Positions 9,101 through 17,575 of a DNA stretch of 43,119 bases are shown here, one piece after another. The notes beneath the pieces were generated by a model. That model made no database searches. It saw nothing but the letters and a program-made list of their open reading frames with translations, and was not told the DNA's origin. A program made the position numbers and the translations under genes. This DNA is from an uncultured Mesonia sp. Lineage in GTDB: Bacteria; Bacteroidota; Bacteroidia; Flavobacteriales; Flavobacteriaceae. Each line of letters begins with the position of its first letter. Within the stretch, counting starts at the first letter, position 1. Location of the stretch: NCBI GenBank assembly GCA_947494545.1, contig CANLVH010000019.1:1-43119 (forward strand), given 5' to 3'.

Positions 9101-9615
9101 GCCTTATAAGGTATTGTTGTGAATTGCTTACAGTTCTTTAATTTTAGAGATTATTTACAGCAACCTTCTTTTGCTTCTTGTTTGGCATCTTGTTGTGAAT
9201 TGCTTACAGTTCTTTAATTTTAGAGATTATTTACAGCCGTCTTTGATGCGCTCGCGTACCTTATCCCGTTGTGAATTGCTTACAGTTCTTTAATTTTAGA
9301 GATTATTTACAGCGTGTAAACAATAAGTACGGCCAAGATATGGTTGTGAATTGCTTACAGTTCTTTAATTTTAGAGATTATTTACAGCAAGAACGAAAGG
9401 CTAATGAAGCTAAACGATGTTGTGAATTGCTTACAGTTCTTTAATTTTAGAGATTATTTACAGCACGCAAAGAAGATAATAGTTGAAACATCTGTTGTGA
9501 ATTGCTTACAGTTCTTTAATTTTAGAGATTATTTACAGCGATACCTATTAATGCGCCGTTCTTTCCATCGTTGTGAATTGCTTACAGTTCTTTAATTTTA
9601 GAGATTATTTACAGC
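6155..9615 (+). CRISPR. Type II-C CRISPR array, 46 repeats and 45 spacers
   Basis: The 46-bp direct repeat begins GTTGTGAATTGC and ends GATTATTTACAGC. I counted 46 copies from 6155 to 9615, with spacers mostly 30 nt and a few of 29 or 31. All repeats look identical except number 6 (6534-6579), whose end reads TTTTCAGC. The array is transcribed rightward, because the tracrRNA anti-repeat at 16537-16552 is complementary to the first 16-17 bases of this strand's repeat. Within each repeat, TTG (bases 2-4) and TAATTTTA (bases 24-31) are 19 bp apart, close to the Bacteroidota -33/-7 promoter layout, so repeats may carry their own promoters as in other II-C arrays. One spacer is present twice (6580-6609 and 6883-6912). 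Neither end repeat is degenerate, so acquisition polarity cannot be read. Confidence 0.99.
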
Positions 9616-9644
9616 ATACCGGGTGTAATTAACTGGTATGCTGT
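9611..9644 (+). terminator. Hairpin formed from the last CRISPR repeat and the downstream flank
   Basis: ACAGCATACC (9611-9620) pairs perfectly with GGTATGCTGT (9635-9644) across a 14-nt loop, followed by TATTTAAAT. The first five bases are the end of the final repeat. The hairpin is well placed to end the pre-crRNA before it runs antisense into cas2, but the U-tract is poor. Confidence 0.5.
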
Positions 9645-9723
9645 TATTTAAATGTGTTTGTAGGAATAAAAAATGAGTTGGTATATTTAATATTCTATCA
9701 ACGTTAGTCCAATAATCTTATTT

Positions 9724-10077
<354 letters not shown>

Positions 10078-10089
10078 TTAATTAGAATT

Positions 10090-10357
10090 GGTGGCTTCGA
10101 TACAATCTCGATGCACTTCGTTGTCGAGATCACTCAGCCACCGGGTTTTTAGTTTGTGGTGCACTTCGTTTTCGAGATCACTCAGCCACTGGGTTTTTTG
10201 ATTTTCGAAGCATTTCGTTTTCGCGATTACTTTGCACATACATTTTTCTGCTTTAGGTTATTGAGTGGTTGCGGTAGCAACTGTATCGAAATGACCTGTT
10301 AATTGGTGGCTTCGATACAATCCCGAAGCACTTCGTTGTCGGGATCACTCAGCCACC
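10090..10357. repeat. Hairpin repeats between cas2 and the GIY-YIG gene
   Basis: There are two full 53-bp units, 10090-10142 and 10305-10357, each of the form GGTGGCT ... ATCYCGA ... TCGRGAT ... AGCCACC, a nested double stem. Unit 1 has ATCTCGA/TCGAGAT and unit 2 has ATCCCGA/TCGGGAT, a paired compensatory change. Half units lie between and after them (for example 10152-10190 and 10370-10410). Part of this stretch (10191-10322) is the left copy of a 132-bp direct repeat. Confidence 0.88.
10191..10322. repeat. 132-bp direct repeat, left copy
   Basis: The sequence from gggttttttgattttcg to cttcgatacaatc recurs at 10826-10957 with three substitutions that I can count. The pair is 635 bp apart in the same orientation and brackets the GIY-YIG gene. 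It contains the small hairpin GTTGC-GGTA-GCAAC and the word gtatcgaaatgacc. Confidence 0.9.
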
Positions 10358-10417
10358 GGGTTTTTTCAATTTTCGGAGCATTTCGTTTTCGAAATCACTC
10401 AGTCACCGGAGTTTAAT

Positions 10418-10726
10418 TTAATTAGGGGTCTTTTTATTTACATTAAATACTTTTTTAGCTAATTTCGGGAGCAAATTTGTAGCTCCGTGCATTAGAGCTT
10501 CTTTCTTTTTTCTACTCCAACCTTGTATTTGTTTCTCCCTATAAAAAGCTTCGTCAATTCTATCAAACTCTTCGTAATATAATAGCTTTACCGGTAAACG
10601 TTTTGCCGTATAGTTCGCACCAATTCCTAAATTATGTTCTGAAAGTCTTTTTTCAAGTTGTTTTGTACTTCCTGTATAATAAGAGCCGTCTGCGCAAAGC
10701 AATATATAAGCATAGCCGTTTATCAT
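10418..10726 (-). CDS. Small GIY-YIG endonuclease-domain protein (YhbQ/UPF0213-like), copy 2
   Basis: This 102-residue single GIY-YIG domain reads [20 protein letters not shown] at residues 5-24, then EKRLSEHN with the conserved Arg and His, and [18 protein letters not shown] with the catalytic Glu. It is a diverged paralogue of the protein at 1977-2264 (both share a TAKRLP/TSKRLP segment and an LAKK-type end). It sits between cas1 and cas2 on the cas strand but is not a known Cas protein. The TAA stop at 10418 is about 6 bp from a repeat half unit, and the gene is bracketed by 132-bp direct repeats. It therefore looks inserted with its repeats, not an adaptation factor. A role in spacer acquisition cannot be excluded from sequence. 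Confidence 0.9.
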   Translation of the reverse strand: MINGYAYILLCADGSYYTGSTKQLEKRLSEHNLGIGANYTAKRLPVKLLYYEEFDRIDEAFYREKQIQGWSRKKKEALMHGATNLLPKLAKKVFNVNKKTPN

Positions 10727-10772
10727 AAGGTTTCTTTTTCTTTATTCTTCATAATTGGTATTTCTGATGTAT

Positions 10773-11136
10773 GGTGGCTTCGATACAATCTCGATGCACT
10801 TCGTTGTCGAGATCACTCAGCCACCGGGTTTTTTGATTTTCGGAGCATTTCGTTTTCGCGATTACTTTGTACATACTTTTTTCTGCTTTAGGTTATTGAG
10901 TGGTTGCGGTAGCAACTGTATCGAAATGACCTGTTAATTGGTGGCTTCGATACAATCTCGATGCACTTCGTTTTCGAGATCACTCAGCCACCGGGTTATT
11001 AGTTTGCGATGCACTTCGTTTTCGAGATCACTCAGCCACCGGGTTATTAGTTTGCGATGCACTTCGTTTTCGAGATCACTCAGCCACCGGGTTTTTAGTT
11101 TGTGATGCACTTCGTTTTCGAGATTACTCCGCCACC
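10773..11136. repeat. Hairpin repeats and 48-bp tandem units between the GIY-YIG gene and cas1
   Basis: Full 53-bp hairpin units lie at 10773-10825 and 10940-10992. After the second come three tandem 48-bp units (10993-11040, 11041-11088, 11089-11136), each running gggttattagtttgcgatgc to ctcagccacc with small changes. The last unit overlaps the end of cas1 and supplies its stop codon. Because 48 is divisible by three, a repetitive open frame appears on the minus strand; I regard it as an artefact. Confidence 0.88.
10826..10957. repeat. 132-bp direct repeat, right copy
   Basis: This is the partner of 10191-10322, in the same orientation and with three substitutions. Together the two copies enclose the GIY-YIG gene and its upstream region. 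Confidence 0.9.
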
Positions 11137-12020
11137 GGATATAGTATTTTTCTACTGCTACCGTAAAAACATTCATATAAACTATTGGTTGTTCTGCTCA
11201 TGGCATTCATTAGTGGACTTTGTTTACCATCAATTTCTACATCTAGTGCCGGAATTTGTAATAGCTCTATTTTTATATTTGGTGTTAGTTCTTCTAAATT
11301 ACATCCACTTTCTACAATATCGTAAACCAAAGCATCTACATAAGGCCGATAAGGCTCCATTATGTCATCGGCCAAAGAAAATGCATTGTATTTATTATGG
11401 TGAAATATGCCAACAGAAGGTAACATACCACTGCTAACAATTGCCCTCGCAGTAATAGCTCGTAAAATAGCGTAGCCATAATTCAATAAATTATTGGGAG
11501 GAATTCCTTTTTGATTCCGACTAAAACCTTCAATATCAAATAAGTTCTGGAAATAATGCGCTGCGGCAATTGCTTCGTGGTTTTGGGTATCGCCGCTTTT
11601 TACTTCTTTACTCCAACGCTCTAATTTTAAACTGTATTTTTCACGCGATTTTAAATGTGTTGCCTGATTTGCAATCTTTACGGAAACCGTTTGTTGCCAA
11701 AGTTGTTTTTTTAATGGAATACTGGCATCTAATTGATACCGATACCGTACAGTTTGTTCGGTATGACCAACTAAGGGTTGTAAAAAAGAACAGGGTAAGT
11801 GTTGTTGATCGCACGTGATTACAGCGGTTTTATTTTGCACCAGTTTCATTAGCAATGCATTGGTAATGGTAATTTGCTGATTTTCTAATACTACAAAGCC
11901 CAAATCCTCAATAGGTATCGTTTTTTCTGGTTTATCTTCCTCGGGAAAGTTTGCCACTAACTGTTCATTTTTGGTGCTTAGGTAGGCCGGGTTGCCGAAA
12001 AATAGAGTACGTTTGATCAC
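11124..12020 (-). CDS. cas1: CRISPR-associated integrase Cas1 (type II)
   Basis: This 298-residue protein is of usual type II Cas1 length. Likely metal-binding residues are E149 (NHEAIAAAHYF), H207 (SVGIFHHN) and E222 (LADDIMEPYRP), with spacing close to streptococcal Cas1. It integrates new spacers together with Cas2. The start is GTG at 12020, overlapping the cas9 stop in a GTGA arrangement, so translation is coupled to cas9. The last codons (PVAE and the TAA stop at 11124) fall within the final 48-bp repeat unit, so the repeat has replaced or trimmed the original 3' end of the gene. The catalytic core is intact. Confidence 0.97.
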   Translation of the reverse strand: MIKRTLFFGNPAYLSTKNEQLVANFPEEDKPEKTIPIEDLGFVVLENQQITITNALLMKLVQNKTAVITCDQQHLPCSFLQPLVGHTEQTVRYRYQLDASIPLKKQLWQQTVSVKIANQATHLKSREKYSLKLERWSKEVKSGDTQNHEAIAAAHYFQNLFDIEGFSRNQKGIPPNNLLNYGYAILRAITARAIVSSGMLPSVGIFHHNKYNAFSLADDIMEPYRPYVDALVYDIVESGCNLEELTPNIKIELLQIPALDVEIDGKQSPLMNAMSRTTNSLYECFYGSSRKILYPVAE

Positions 12021-15000
12021 CTTATCCGTTTTAAATTACCAAGCCTATCTACCGATAATTTCCAACATCTATCTGATATTTTAAAACTATCAGTATCCAT
12101 GGTTGAAATAAGCTTATTTTGACTTCCCAATTCTCCATATTTTGTTTTAGTATCATACTTCTTAATCAAGTCTGATATATTACTTTTAATAAAATAACAT
12201 TCCTTACCTGAAGATTTTTCCATTTTATATATTCGATTAACCTGCCCTTTCGAAAGATTTGCAAAATTTACCAAATTGGGATTGTTAATTTCTTCATCTT
12301 TAGGAATGTAAACCAAATCATCTGGTGACAACGAAAACAAAAAAGTTCCCAATTTTGGATTAATAGGTGCTTCGGTACGTTCTTCCCCTGGCAAGGATGC
12401 TACTACTTTTTGATGAGCCACCACTTCATTTAAGGGTACCGTTTCATAGTTTCGTTTTTCTTTTTTTTCGTCCCAATAAATGTTAAAAAATAAATTGGTC
12501 CCTTTATCTGCTTCAACGTATTTAGAACTGTTATTCCCTGTTTCACCCAACGAAAACTTTGAACCTACTTCATACACTCTTACTTTATAAATGGGTTGAT
12601 GGGGTTTACCATCGTTTAATTGTTTAATAGTATTGTTTAACTCATCAATCCCATCTGGGCTAAAGGCTAAATCAAAACGCTCGTTTTCTTTTTCATCTAC
12701 ATAGTTTTTTAGATGATTATTAAGTATTTTTTTGATGCTGGTATCGGTTATAGAATTCAAGTGTTTTCGATTTTTAATAGATTCCAACAAAACTCTTCCT
12801 GCTGTGGCAATTTTACCTTTTGGAGTATCGATACCTTTTATTTTTCCGTAATAGGTGGCTTTATGCAAAGATTTCCGTATCGCCCAATTAGAACCCCTTT
12901 GCTCTACCTGCACCTTTTTTATAGTTCCGTTTACTTTTTTCCATTTAAAGTATTTATTCGTAGCCCGGTTAATTACCCGTTTATTCTGTTTAAAGCTTAT
13001 TACAGTTGTACTTAATGTTTCTTTAGCCTGTTCAGTAAAGCTCTCCCAAGGTTTATGGTAATCTTTAGCAACTGTGATGGTTCGAGTGCCACCGGTTTTT
13101 TTGTCAGGTATTGTTTTCTTTTCTACTTGACGCAATTTAGAAACCAATCCATGGTTTTTACGCTTGGTGTTGAGTGAAGTAATATAATTGGTATGCTCTA
13201 TTGTAGCACAAGCAATAACTAGAGCATCGAGTGCATGATGGCGGTGATCTAAACGTTTTTTTGTAAAACCGCTGGCTAACTCATCGGGAACAGTATTTAC
13301 CATATAAGAATTGCCATGTGCGTCGGTTTTTTCAAAACGGAATTCAGTAGAATTGGTAATTTCATTCATACGCTCAAAACGCGGGGTCAACAAATCGTTC
13401 CAAACATCATTTAGCCCCCAGTCTTGTTTAAGCATACTGGTTATTTTACCAATTACCGGAACTAAATTTTTTGATGTTGTATCCTGCTCACCTTCTTTCC
13501 TTACTACATTGCTCAACAATCCTTTTATGACTTTACTAATATAACGGCTATCGTTTAATTGCCGATTAATAAAACCGTCTGGAATATCTTCACTTAACAG
13601 AAATTCCAGTTTCTTTTTATTATCTTTAAAGTAGGTCTTACAATGTTTTTCGTAATCTTCTTTAGAAAGTATTTTAACATTCCTTCCGTTAAGTGAAAGC
13701 TCTGGAACAATACTGCCTCCCCTATCCATAATAAATTGGTAGGCGGTCTTGTTGCCTTTATACGGATAAGGATTTACGGCTGCTTCGCAGATTACCTTGT
13801 TGCTCATAGAATCATCAAAATAACGGGAACGGGGGATAATGTGTTCTACCTCATATTCACTGGTAAATAACTTACTTAATGGAATGATTTCACCCGTATA
13901 AGGAGAAACATATCCTTGTTGTAACCATAACTTATACTTATTTATTTCTGCTTTCGTTGGTGAAGATTTCCTACGGATTTTATCTATATCCTCCATCTCA
14001 ATATTTTTATATGCTACGGGTGAATGAGCATAAATACCTTCCTCATATAATTTTAGTATTTCTTGATGTCCTTTGGAATAAGGCCGCACGCTTCCCTCAA
14101 TTTCGGTATCGTCCATTAGTTCCTGCAATATATTTTTAATACGCGCATTGGTATTGGTATTCTGGTTAATTGCATCAGTAATACGTTGCCGTACATCTGC
14201 CGAATTCTTCATTTCCCGCCCTAATTCAACGTGTATTTCATCAAAATAACCTTCTTTACCTTGACCATAATACTCCCAAATATCACGCACCACTCGTAAG
14301 GTTTCGGTAACTACTTGCTCGACTATCGGGTTTCTAAGACTATGCTGTTTAAAATCTTTCAAATACTTTGAAATATCCTTAGGTTTTGTCCATCGTATGA
14401 TTTCACTGACCTCCGCATGTCGATTATATACAGCATAACTAGCTTGATACGTGTTTAACCCTTTGTACCGATGTGAAGCTTTAGCGAAACTTTTTAAAAC
14501 TGCTTTTGGTATGTCATCATCGGATACCTTTTCAATCTTTTCTGGGTCGCGTCCAATGGCATCAAGCCTTTCCATAATAGCGTCTATCCTCGATTTAGTT
14601 TCTTCAGAAATGCTTTCTTCTTTCCAATAGTTACCGCGACGCATTAAAGGCAACAGTTTTTTCAGTGCCTTCTCGGAATAGGAACCATAGGCACTATCGA
14701 AAGGTTTCATTTTAATGAATGCTTCAAAAAAGGCGTTTTCGTCTAAATTATTTTTTTTTGCAAAAGTTTTTAAAGCTGTGCCATATTGTTTTCGGTCACG
14801 GACTGAATAGATTATGTGCCATAAACCAAAAACAAAATCAGTATTCAAAAAACTTTTTGGCTCTATATTATCTAATTTTGAGAGTCTTGTAGTAATTTCT
14901 GCCCGTAATTCGTTGCAGGGATAGTTTTTATCCTCTATATAATTCCATCTATAAGACTTTTCTTTGAGCTTAAAATACTTTAAAAGAGCTTTTTGATTAA

Positions 15001-16456
15001 TTTCCTTACGCTGATTTAAAAAATCGTATAAATCCACAAAACCTTCTTCCTCTTTCAAAAATTGAGAAGTTACGTCTTGATCTAATATAGGCTTTCCATC
15101 TTTGAAACATTCTCGTTGATAGATTCGCAGGTTATGGATGAATTGCCACAACCGAAATTCTTGATATAGCGGATGGGACTTTGGAATACATTTCAGCGGT
15201 TGATTTATTTTCTCACCATCTTTAACATACGTTCTACTTTCAAATGCACAGTTGGCAATCAAAGATTTTTTGGTTTTTAAAGGACGTTGGTAAAATATAA
15301 TATCATCTATAAAAAGATATTTAAATCCCTTATCGGCAATGTTGGCTTTATGGGCTTCATTTTTACGGTACAACTCATTTATACTCTTACGGTATAATTC
15401 GGGATCCTTTAATTCAGGATGAAAGGACAATTGTGTTTCTAATATTTTATTTAGTTCTTCTCGGTAAAACTTCCGCTCAATGGTCTTCACTAACTTACCT
15501 CGAATTTTTTGATCGGGCTTTTTAAGTAGGGTGTCAAAAATATACTCTCCCACAGTTTTTTTAGAATCCCGTATTTCGTTTTCGGTTTTCTTTTTAATAG
15601 CAATCCAGTCTTTTTCGCTATCTACTGCCCTAAAGCTTCGTTTTATATTTCCCTCTTTATCTTTTTTAGGTTCACCTTTTTTATCAAGAGTTGTGGTTAC
15701 AATAAATTCTTTGTCTTTTCCTACCCACTCAAACAAAGGCTCTTTGCTTTTTCGTCTATATATCCAATCATTTTCTAAAATTACATTGTACCAAATTCCA
15801 CCTTTCACTTTATCACCTGCCTTAACATCGACCACTTTCAACTTATGGTATTCTTCCACTTTATTTGTATCGCCCTCCAAATCTTCATCCCGTGACTGAT
15901 AATAACCACGTTTCTGATTAAAATTGAGCAATATCCAAGCTAATTCTTCTTTTGAAATTTTATTCTTTAGGGCTTTTTGCCGCAGATAATACAATGTCCA
16001 GTCATACGGCAATTCCAAATTTTGGCCTTCCCCTTTAAATGCATTCACCATTTCATTGAAAGAGTCTTGAAATATAAAATGAAAATCACCTTTTTCATCG
16101 GTGCGATAGGGTAGTTTTGGTTCTGTCCCTTTTTTAAATTGCCCAAAACGTTTTTCAAAATCAATATCTGTGGCGTAATGTTTTGGTAAAAAATCAAGAA
16201 TGTTCAATACGCGATGCAATCGTTCACGACGTAAATTGCTACGTTGATAGAGCCTTCGCATCGATCTCGCAGCAGTCCTGTCTGCCGTAGCGGAAATGGA
16301 TTGCCCAGTACTAAAGTCATTCATTTGCTTTGCATCCATAGGAATAATTCGGCTACCCATTCCTATAATTTTACCTTCTTTTTTATTGAAATCTGTTTCC
16401 ACCAAAGCCCAACCAATCGAGTTGGTTCCTAAATCCAAACCTAAAATTTTTTTCAT
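12017..16456 (-). CDS. cas9: CRISPR-associated endonuclease Cas9, large type II-C form
   Basis: This 1479-residue RNA-guided nuclease has all key residues. RuvC-I is KKILGLDLGTNSIGWALVE with D8. RuvC-II is IHVELGREMKN with E744. The HNH motif is YEVEHIIPRSRYFDDSMSNK with H872, N886 and N895. RuvC-III is DHRHHALDALVIA with H1074 and D1077. An arginine-rich bridge helix (RTAARSMRRLYQRSNLRRERL) follows RuvC-I near residue 60. The length is well above the 1000-1100 residues of Neisseria or Campylobacter II-C enzymes but is known for Bacteroidota Cas9. The C-terminal PAM-reading part (about 1250-1479) cannot be decoded by eye. The gene starts the cas9-cas1-cas2 operon, and the ATG at 16456 diverges from the tracrRNA gene. 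No csn2 or cas4 is present, which fits subtype II-C. Confidence 0.99.
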   Translation of the reverse strand: MKKILGLDLGTNSIGWALVETDFNKKEGKIIGMGSRIIPMDAKQMNDFSTGQSISATADRTAARSMRRLYQRSNLRRERLHRVLNILDFLPKHYATDIDFEKRFGQFKKGTEPKLPYRTDEKGDFHFIFQDSFNEMVNAFKGEGQNLELPYDWTLYYLRQKALKNKISKEELAWILLNFNQKRGYYQSRDEDLEGDTNKVEEYHKLKVVDVKAGDKVKGGIWYNVILENDWIYRRKSKEPLFEWVGKDKEFIVTTTLDKKGEPKKDKEGNIKRSFRAVDSEKDWIAIKKKTENEIRDSKKTVGEYIFDTLLKKPDQKIRGKLVKTIERKFYREELNKILETQLSFHPELKDPELYRKSINELYRKNEAHKANIADKGFKYLFIDDIIFYQRPLKTKKSLIANCAFESRTYVKDGEKINQPLKCIPKSHPLYQEFRLWQFIHNLRIYQRECFKDGKPILDQDVTSQFLKEEEGFVDLYDFLNQRKEINQKALLKYFKLKEKSYRWNYIEDKNYPCNELRAEITTRLSKLDNIEPKSFLNTDFVFGLWHIIYSVRDRKQYGTALKTFAKKNNLDENAFFEAFIKMKPFDSAYGSYSEKALKKLLPLMRRGNYWKEESISEETKSRIDAIMERLDAIGRDPEKIEKVSDDDIPKAVLKSFAKASHRYKGLNTYQASYAVYNRHAEVSEIIRWTKPKDISKYLKDFKQHSLRNPIVEQVVTETLRVVRDIWEYYGQGKEGYFDEIHVELGREMKNSADVRQRITDAINQNTNTNARIKNILQELMDDTEIEGSVRPYSKGHQEILKLYEEGIYAHSPVAYKNIEMEDIDKIRRKSSPTKAEINKYKLWLQQGYVSPYTGEIIPLSKLFTSEYEVEHIIPRSRYFDDSMSNKVICEAAVNPYPYKGNKTAYQFIMDRGGSIVPELSLNGRNVKILSKEDYEKHCKTYFKDNKKKLEFLLSEDIPDGFINRQLNDSRYISKVIKGLLSNVVRKEGEQDTTSKNLVPVIGKITSMLKQDWGLNDVWNDLLTPRFERMNEITNSTEFRFEKTDAHGNSYMVNTVPDELASGFTKKRLDHRHHALDALVIACATIEHTNYITSLNTKRKNHGLVSKLRQVEKKTIPDKKTGGTRTITVAKDYHKPWESFTEQAKETLSTTVISFKQNKRVINRATNKYFKWKKVNGTIKKVQVEQRGSNWAIRKSLHKATYYGKIKGIDTPKGKIATAGRVLLESIKNRKHLNSITDTSIKKILNNHLKNYVDEKENERFDLAFSPDGIDELNNTIKQLNDGKPHQPIYKVRVYEVGSKFSLGETGNNSSKYVEADKGTNLFFNIYWDEKKEKRNYETVPLNEVVAHQKVVASLPGEERTEAPINPKLGTFLFSLSPDDLVYIPKDEEINNPNLVNFANLSKGQVNRIYKMEKSSGKECYFIKSNISDLIKKYDTKTKYGELGSQNKLISTMDTDSFKISDRCWKLSVDRLGNLKRIR

Positions 16457-16524
16457 AATAATGCTTTTAGAATATAATTTTCTTTTATTTCAGAAGTTCG
16501 TAGTTATTTTTAATTATATTTTTA

Positions 16525-16532
16525 TATCTTTA
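16525..16532 (+). promoter_or_regulatory. Putative -7 box for tracrRNA
   Basis: TATCTTTA is one base from TAnnTTTG and lies just before the anti-repeat, so initiation would fall close to the anti-repeat start. No convincing -33 TTG is seen at the right distance. Confidence 0.35.
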
Positions 16533-16536
16533 CAGT

Positions 16537-16614
16537 TGTAAGCAATTCACAATAAGGATTATTCCGTTGTGAAAACATTTAAGCCGCCTCACCTTACCAT
16601 GTGGGGCATTTTTT
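16537..16614 (+). ncRNA. tracrRNA
   Basis: Bases 16537-16552 (tgtaagcaattcacaa) are a perfect 16-nt complement of the start of the CRISPR repeat. They are followed by AAGGATTATTCCG and TTGTGAAAACATTT, the nexus-type segment of II-C tracrRNAs. A terminator hairpin closes the RNA: GCCTCAC (16586-16592), loop, GTGGGGC (16601-16607), then six T. The RNA is read rightward, opposite to cas9, from the 80-bp intergenic region. It would pair with crRNA repeat sequence, allow processing by RNase III or direct use, and anchor the guide in Cas9. Confidence 0.95.
16586..16614 (+). terminator. Rho-independent terminator of tracrRNA
   Basis: A 7-bp stem GCCTCAC/GTGGGGC (one G-U pair) with an 8-nt loop is followed by ATTTTTT. 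It ends 3 bp before the convergent small ORF. Confidence 0.9.
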
Positions 16615-16617
16615 AAT

Positions 16618-16776
16618 TCAATATTTTTTTACCCACACCCATTCTTCTCTACAACTAAGCTTCTCATTAGTATTCACCAAATGGCTTGGATGCTTGTTGG
16701 TGTCCTCTCCACAGGCTGTTTTCCCGCCTTTGGTTCCGCTATGAATTATAGCTGTTGGTGTATGTTTTACTGGCAT
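16618..16776 (-). CDS. Small Cys-containing protein of unknown function
   Basis: This 52-residue ORF starts at ATG 16776; the frame stays open further upstream without need. The peptide begins MPVKHTPTAIIHSG and contains KTACGEDTNKHPSHLVNTNE and LSCREEW. The pattern TACGxDTxKHPxxxVNTxEKxxC resembles short proteins that often occur in phages and accessory regions, but I cannot name a family. It is convergent with tracrRNA, whose terminator ends 3 bp away. Its codons and conserved-looking pattern make it likely real, though the function is unknown. Confidence 0.5.
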   Translation of the reverse strand: MPVKHTPTAIIHSGTKGGKTACGEDTNKHPSHLVNTNEKLSCREEWVWVKKY

Positions 16777-16954
16777 AATTAATTGGTTTTTTGTTCTTTG
16801 TTTTTCGTTGCTCGTTATTTGTTTAACCTTTTGTCTGCGCTTTCTCGACGCTTCGGGAGACAATAGTTTATTTTATGAGCACAAGGATTTTAGTATTTTG
16901 TTAATTTTCCTTAAAAATAATTAAATTATAGACATAAACGTTAAAAAAATAGGA

Positions 16955-17293
16955 TTAAATCTTTTCTTCTCCTAGCAAATGTACCACCACGTGTAATTGC
17001 TCTTCGGGGTGGGCTTGGGCGTCTATTTGCTGTACGCGGGCTTCGAAATTGGTAAAACCTACCTTTAATAATTTATATATAATACGGTTTTCGTTACGGG
17101 GCACGTAGCCTAATTTATGCTCTTGGGAATAAACAGCTATGGCGCGTGGGTCGTATTGGTTGTCGGGTTCGGCTTTTAAGTTTAATTGGCTGCCAATGTT
17201 TAATTCTTTAAAGGCAATTGCTCCTTCGTAGTAGGTGAAACCTGCGATGGGGAAGTTACATAAGTGTTCTCGGTGTTTTTTTGTGGTTTTCAT
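16955..17293 (-). CDS. HIRAN-domain protein
   Basis: This 112-residue protein consists almost entirely of a HIRAN domain. It shows FPIAGFTYYEGAIAFKEL at about residues 14-31, LKAEPDNQYDPRAIAVY at about 39-55, and KLGYVPRNENRIIYKLL. HIRAN domains, known from HLTF/Rad5 helicases, bind DNA 3' ends, and stand-alone versions occur in bacterial accessory regions. Its first 10 codons (MKTTKKHREH) are repeated as relics at about 17545-17568 and 18108-18141, where the rest of the gene is missing. It lies between cas9/tracrRNA and the WYL regulator on the same strand; a functional link is unproven. Confidence 0.9.
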   Translation of the reverse strand: MKTTKKHREHLCNFPIAGFTYYEGAIAFKELNIGSQLNLKAEPDNQYDPRAIAVYSQEHKLGYVPRNENRIIYKLLKVGFTNFEARVQQIDAQAHPEEQLHVVVHLLGEEKI

Positions 17294-17359
17294 AATTGAT
17301 TTGTCTTTTTAGAATTTAATGTTCATTTTTTCCATTGATGAAAAAACGAACCAAAAAAA

Positions 17360-17502
17360 TCTAGGCTTACGAACCTTGCTCTAAATTGTATGTTTGTAAG
17401 CTAAATTTTAGGAACTCACTCGATTATCATCGAGTTCAAACAGCCTAAAATTTTACGCTTACTGCACTGCCAATTTTACGAGCAATTTTCGATAGGCCGG
17501 TT
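17360..17502. repeat. 143-bp structured dispersed element, copy 2
   Basis: This is the partner of 4711-4853 in the same orientation. The inner stem is ACTCGAT (17418-17424) with ATCGAGT (17429-17435), where copy 1 has ACCCGAT/ATCGGGT. The outer AAATTTTAGG/CCTAAAATTT stem is conserved. It lies upstream of the HIRAN gene. Confidence 0.8.
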
Positions 17503-17575
17503 ACGAAAGTTAAAATTAGGTTGTTTTTAAACTTGCTTTAAGTGTTCTCGGTGTTTTTTTGTTTTCATATCTTAA

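Noticed and set aside
8944..9595. Open frames of 60-65 residues reading through CRISPR repeats
   Set aside because: They consist of translated repeat units (VVNCLQFFNFRDYLQ) and spacers, and are not genes.
10191..10957. Composite transposon made of 132-bp direct repeats
   Set aside because: No transposase and no target-site duplication can be seen. The repeats are themselves built from hairpin units found elsewhere.
10934..11176. Minus-strand 80-residue frame with four repeats of a WLSDLENEVHRKLIT-like peptide
   Set aside because: It is the translation of the 48-bp tandem units, and overlaps the end of cas1 in another frame. Periodicity divisible by three keeps it open by chance.
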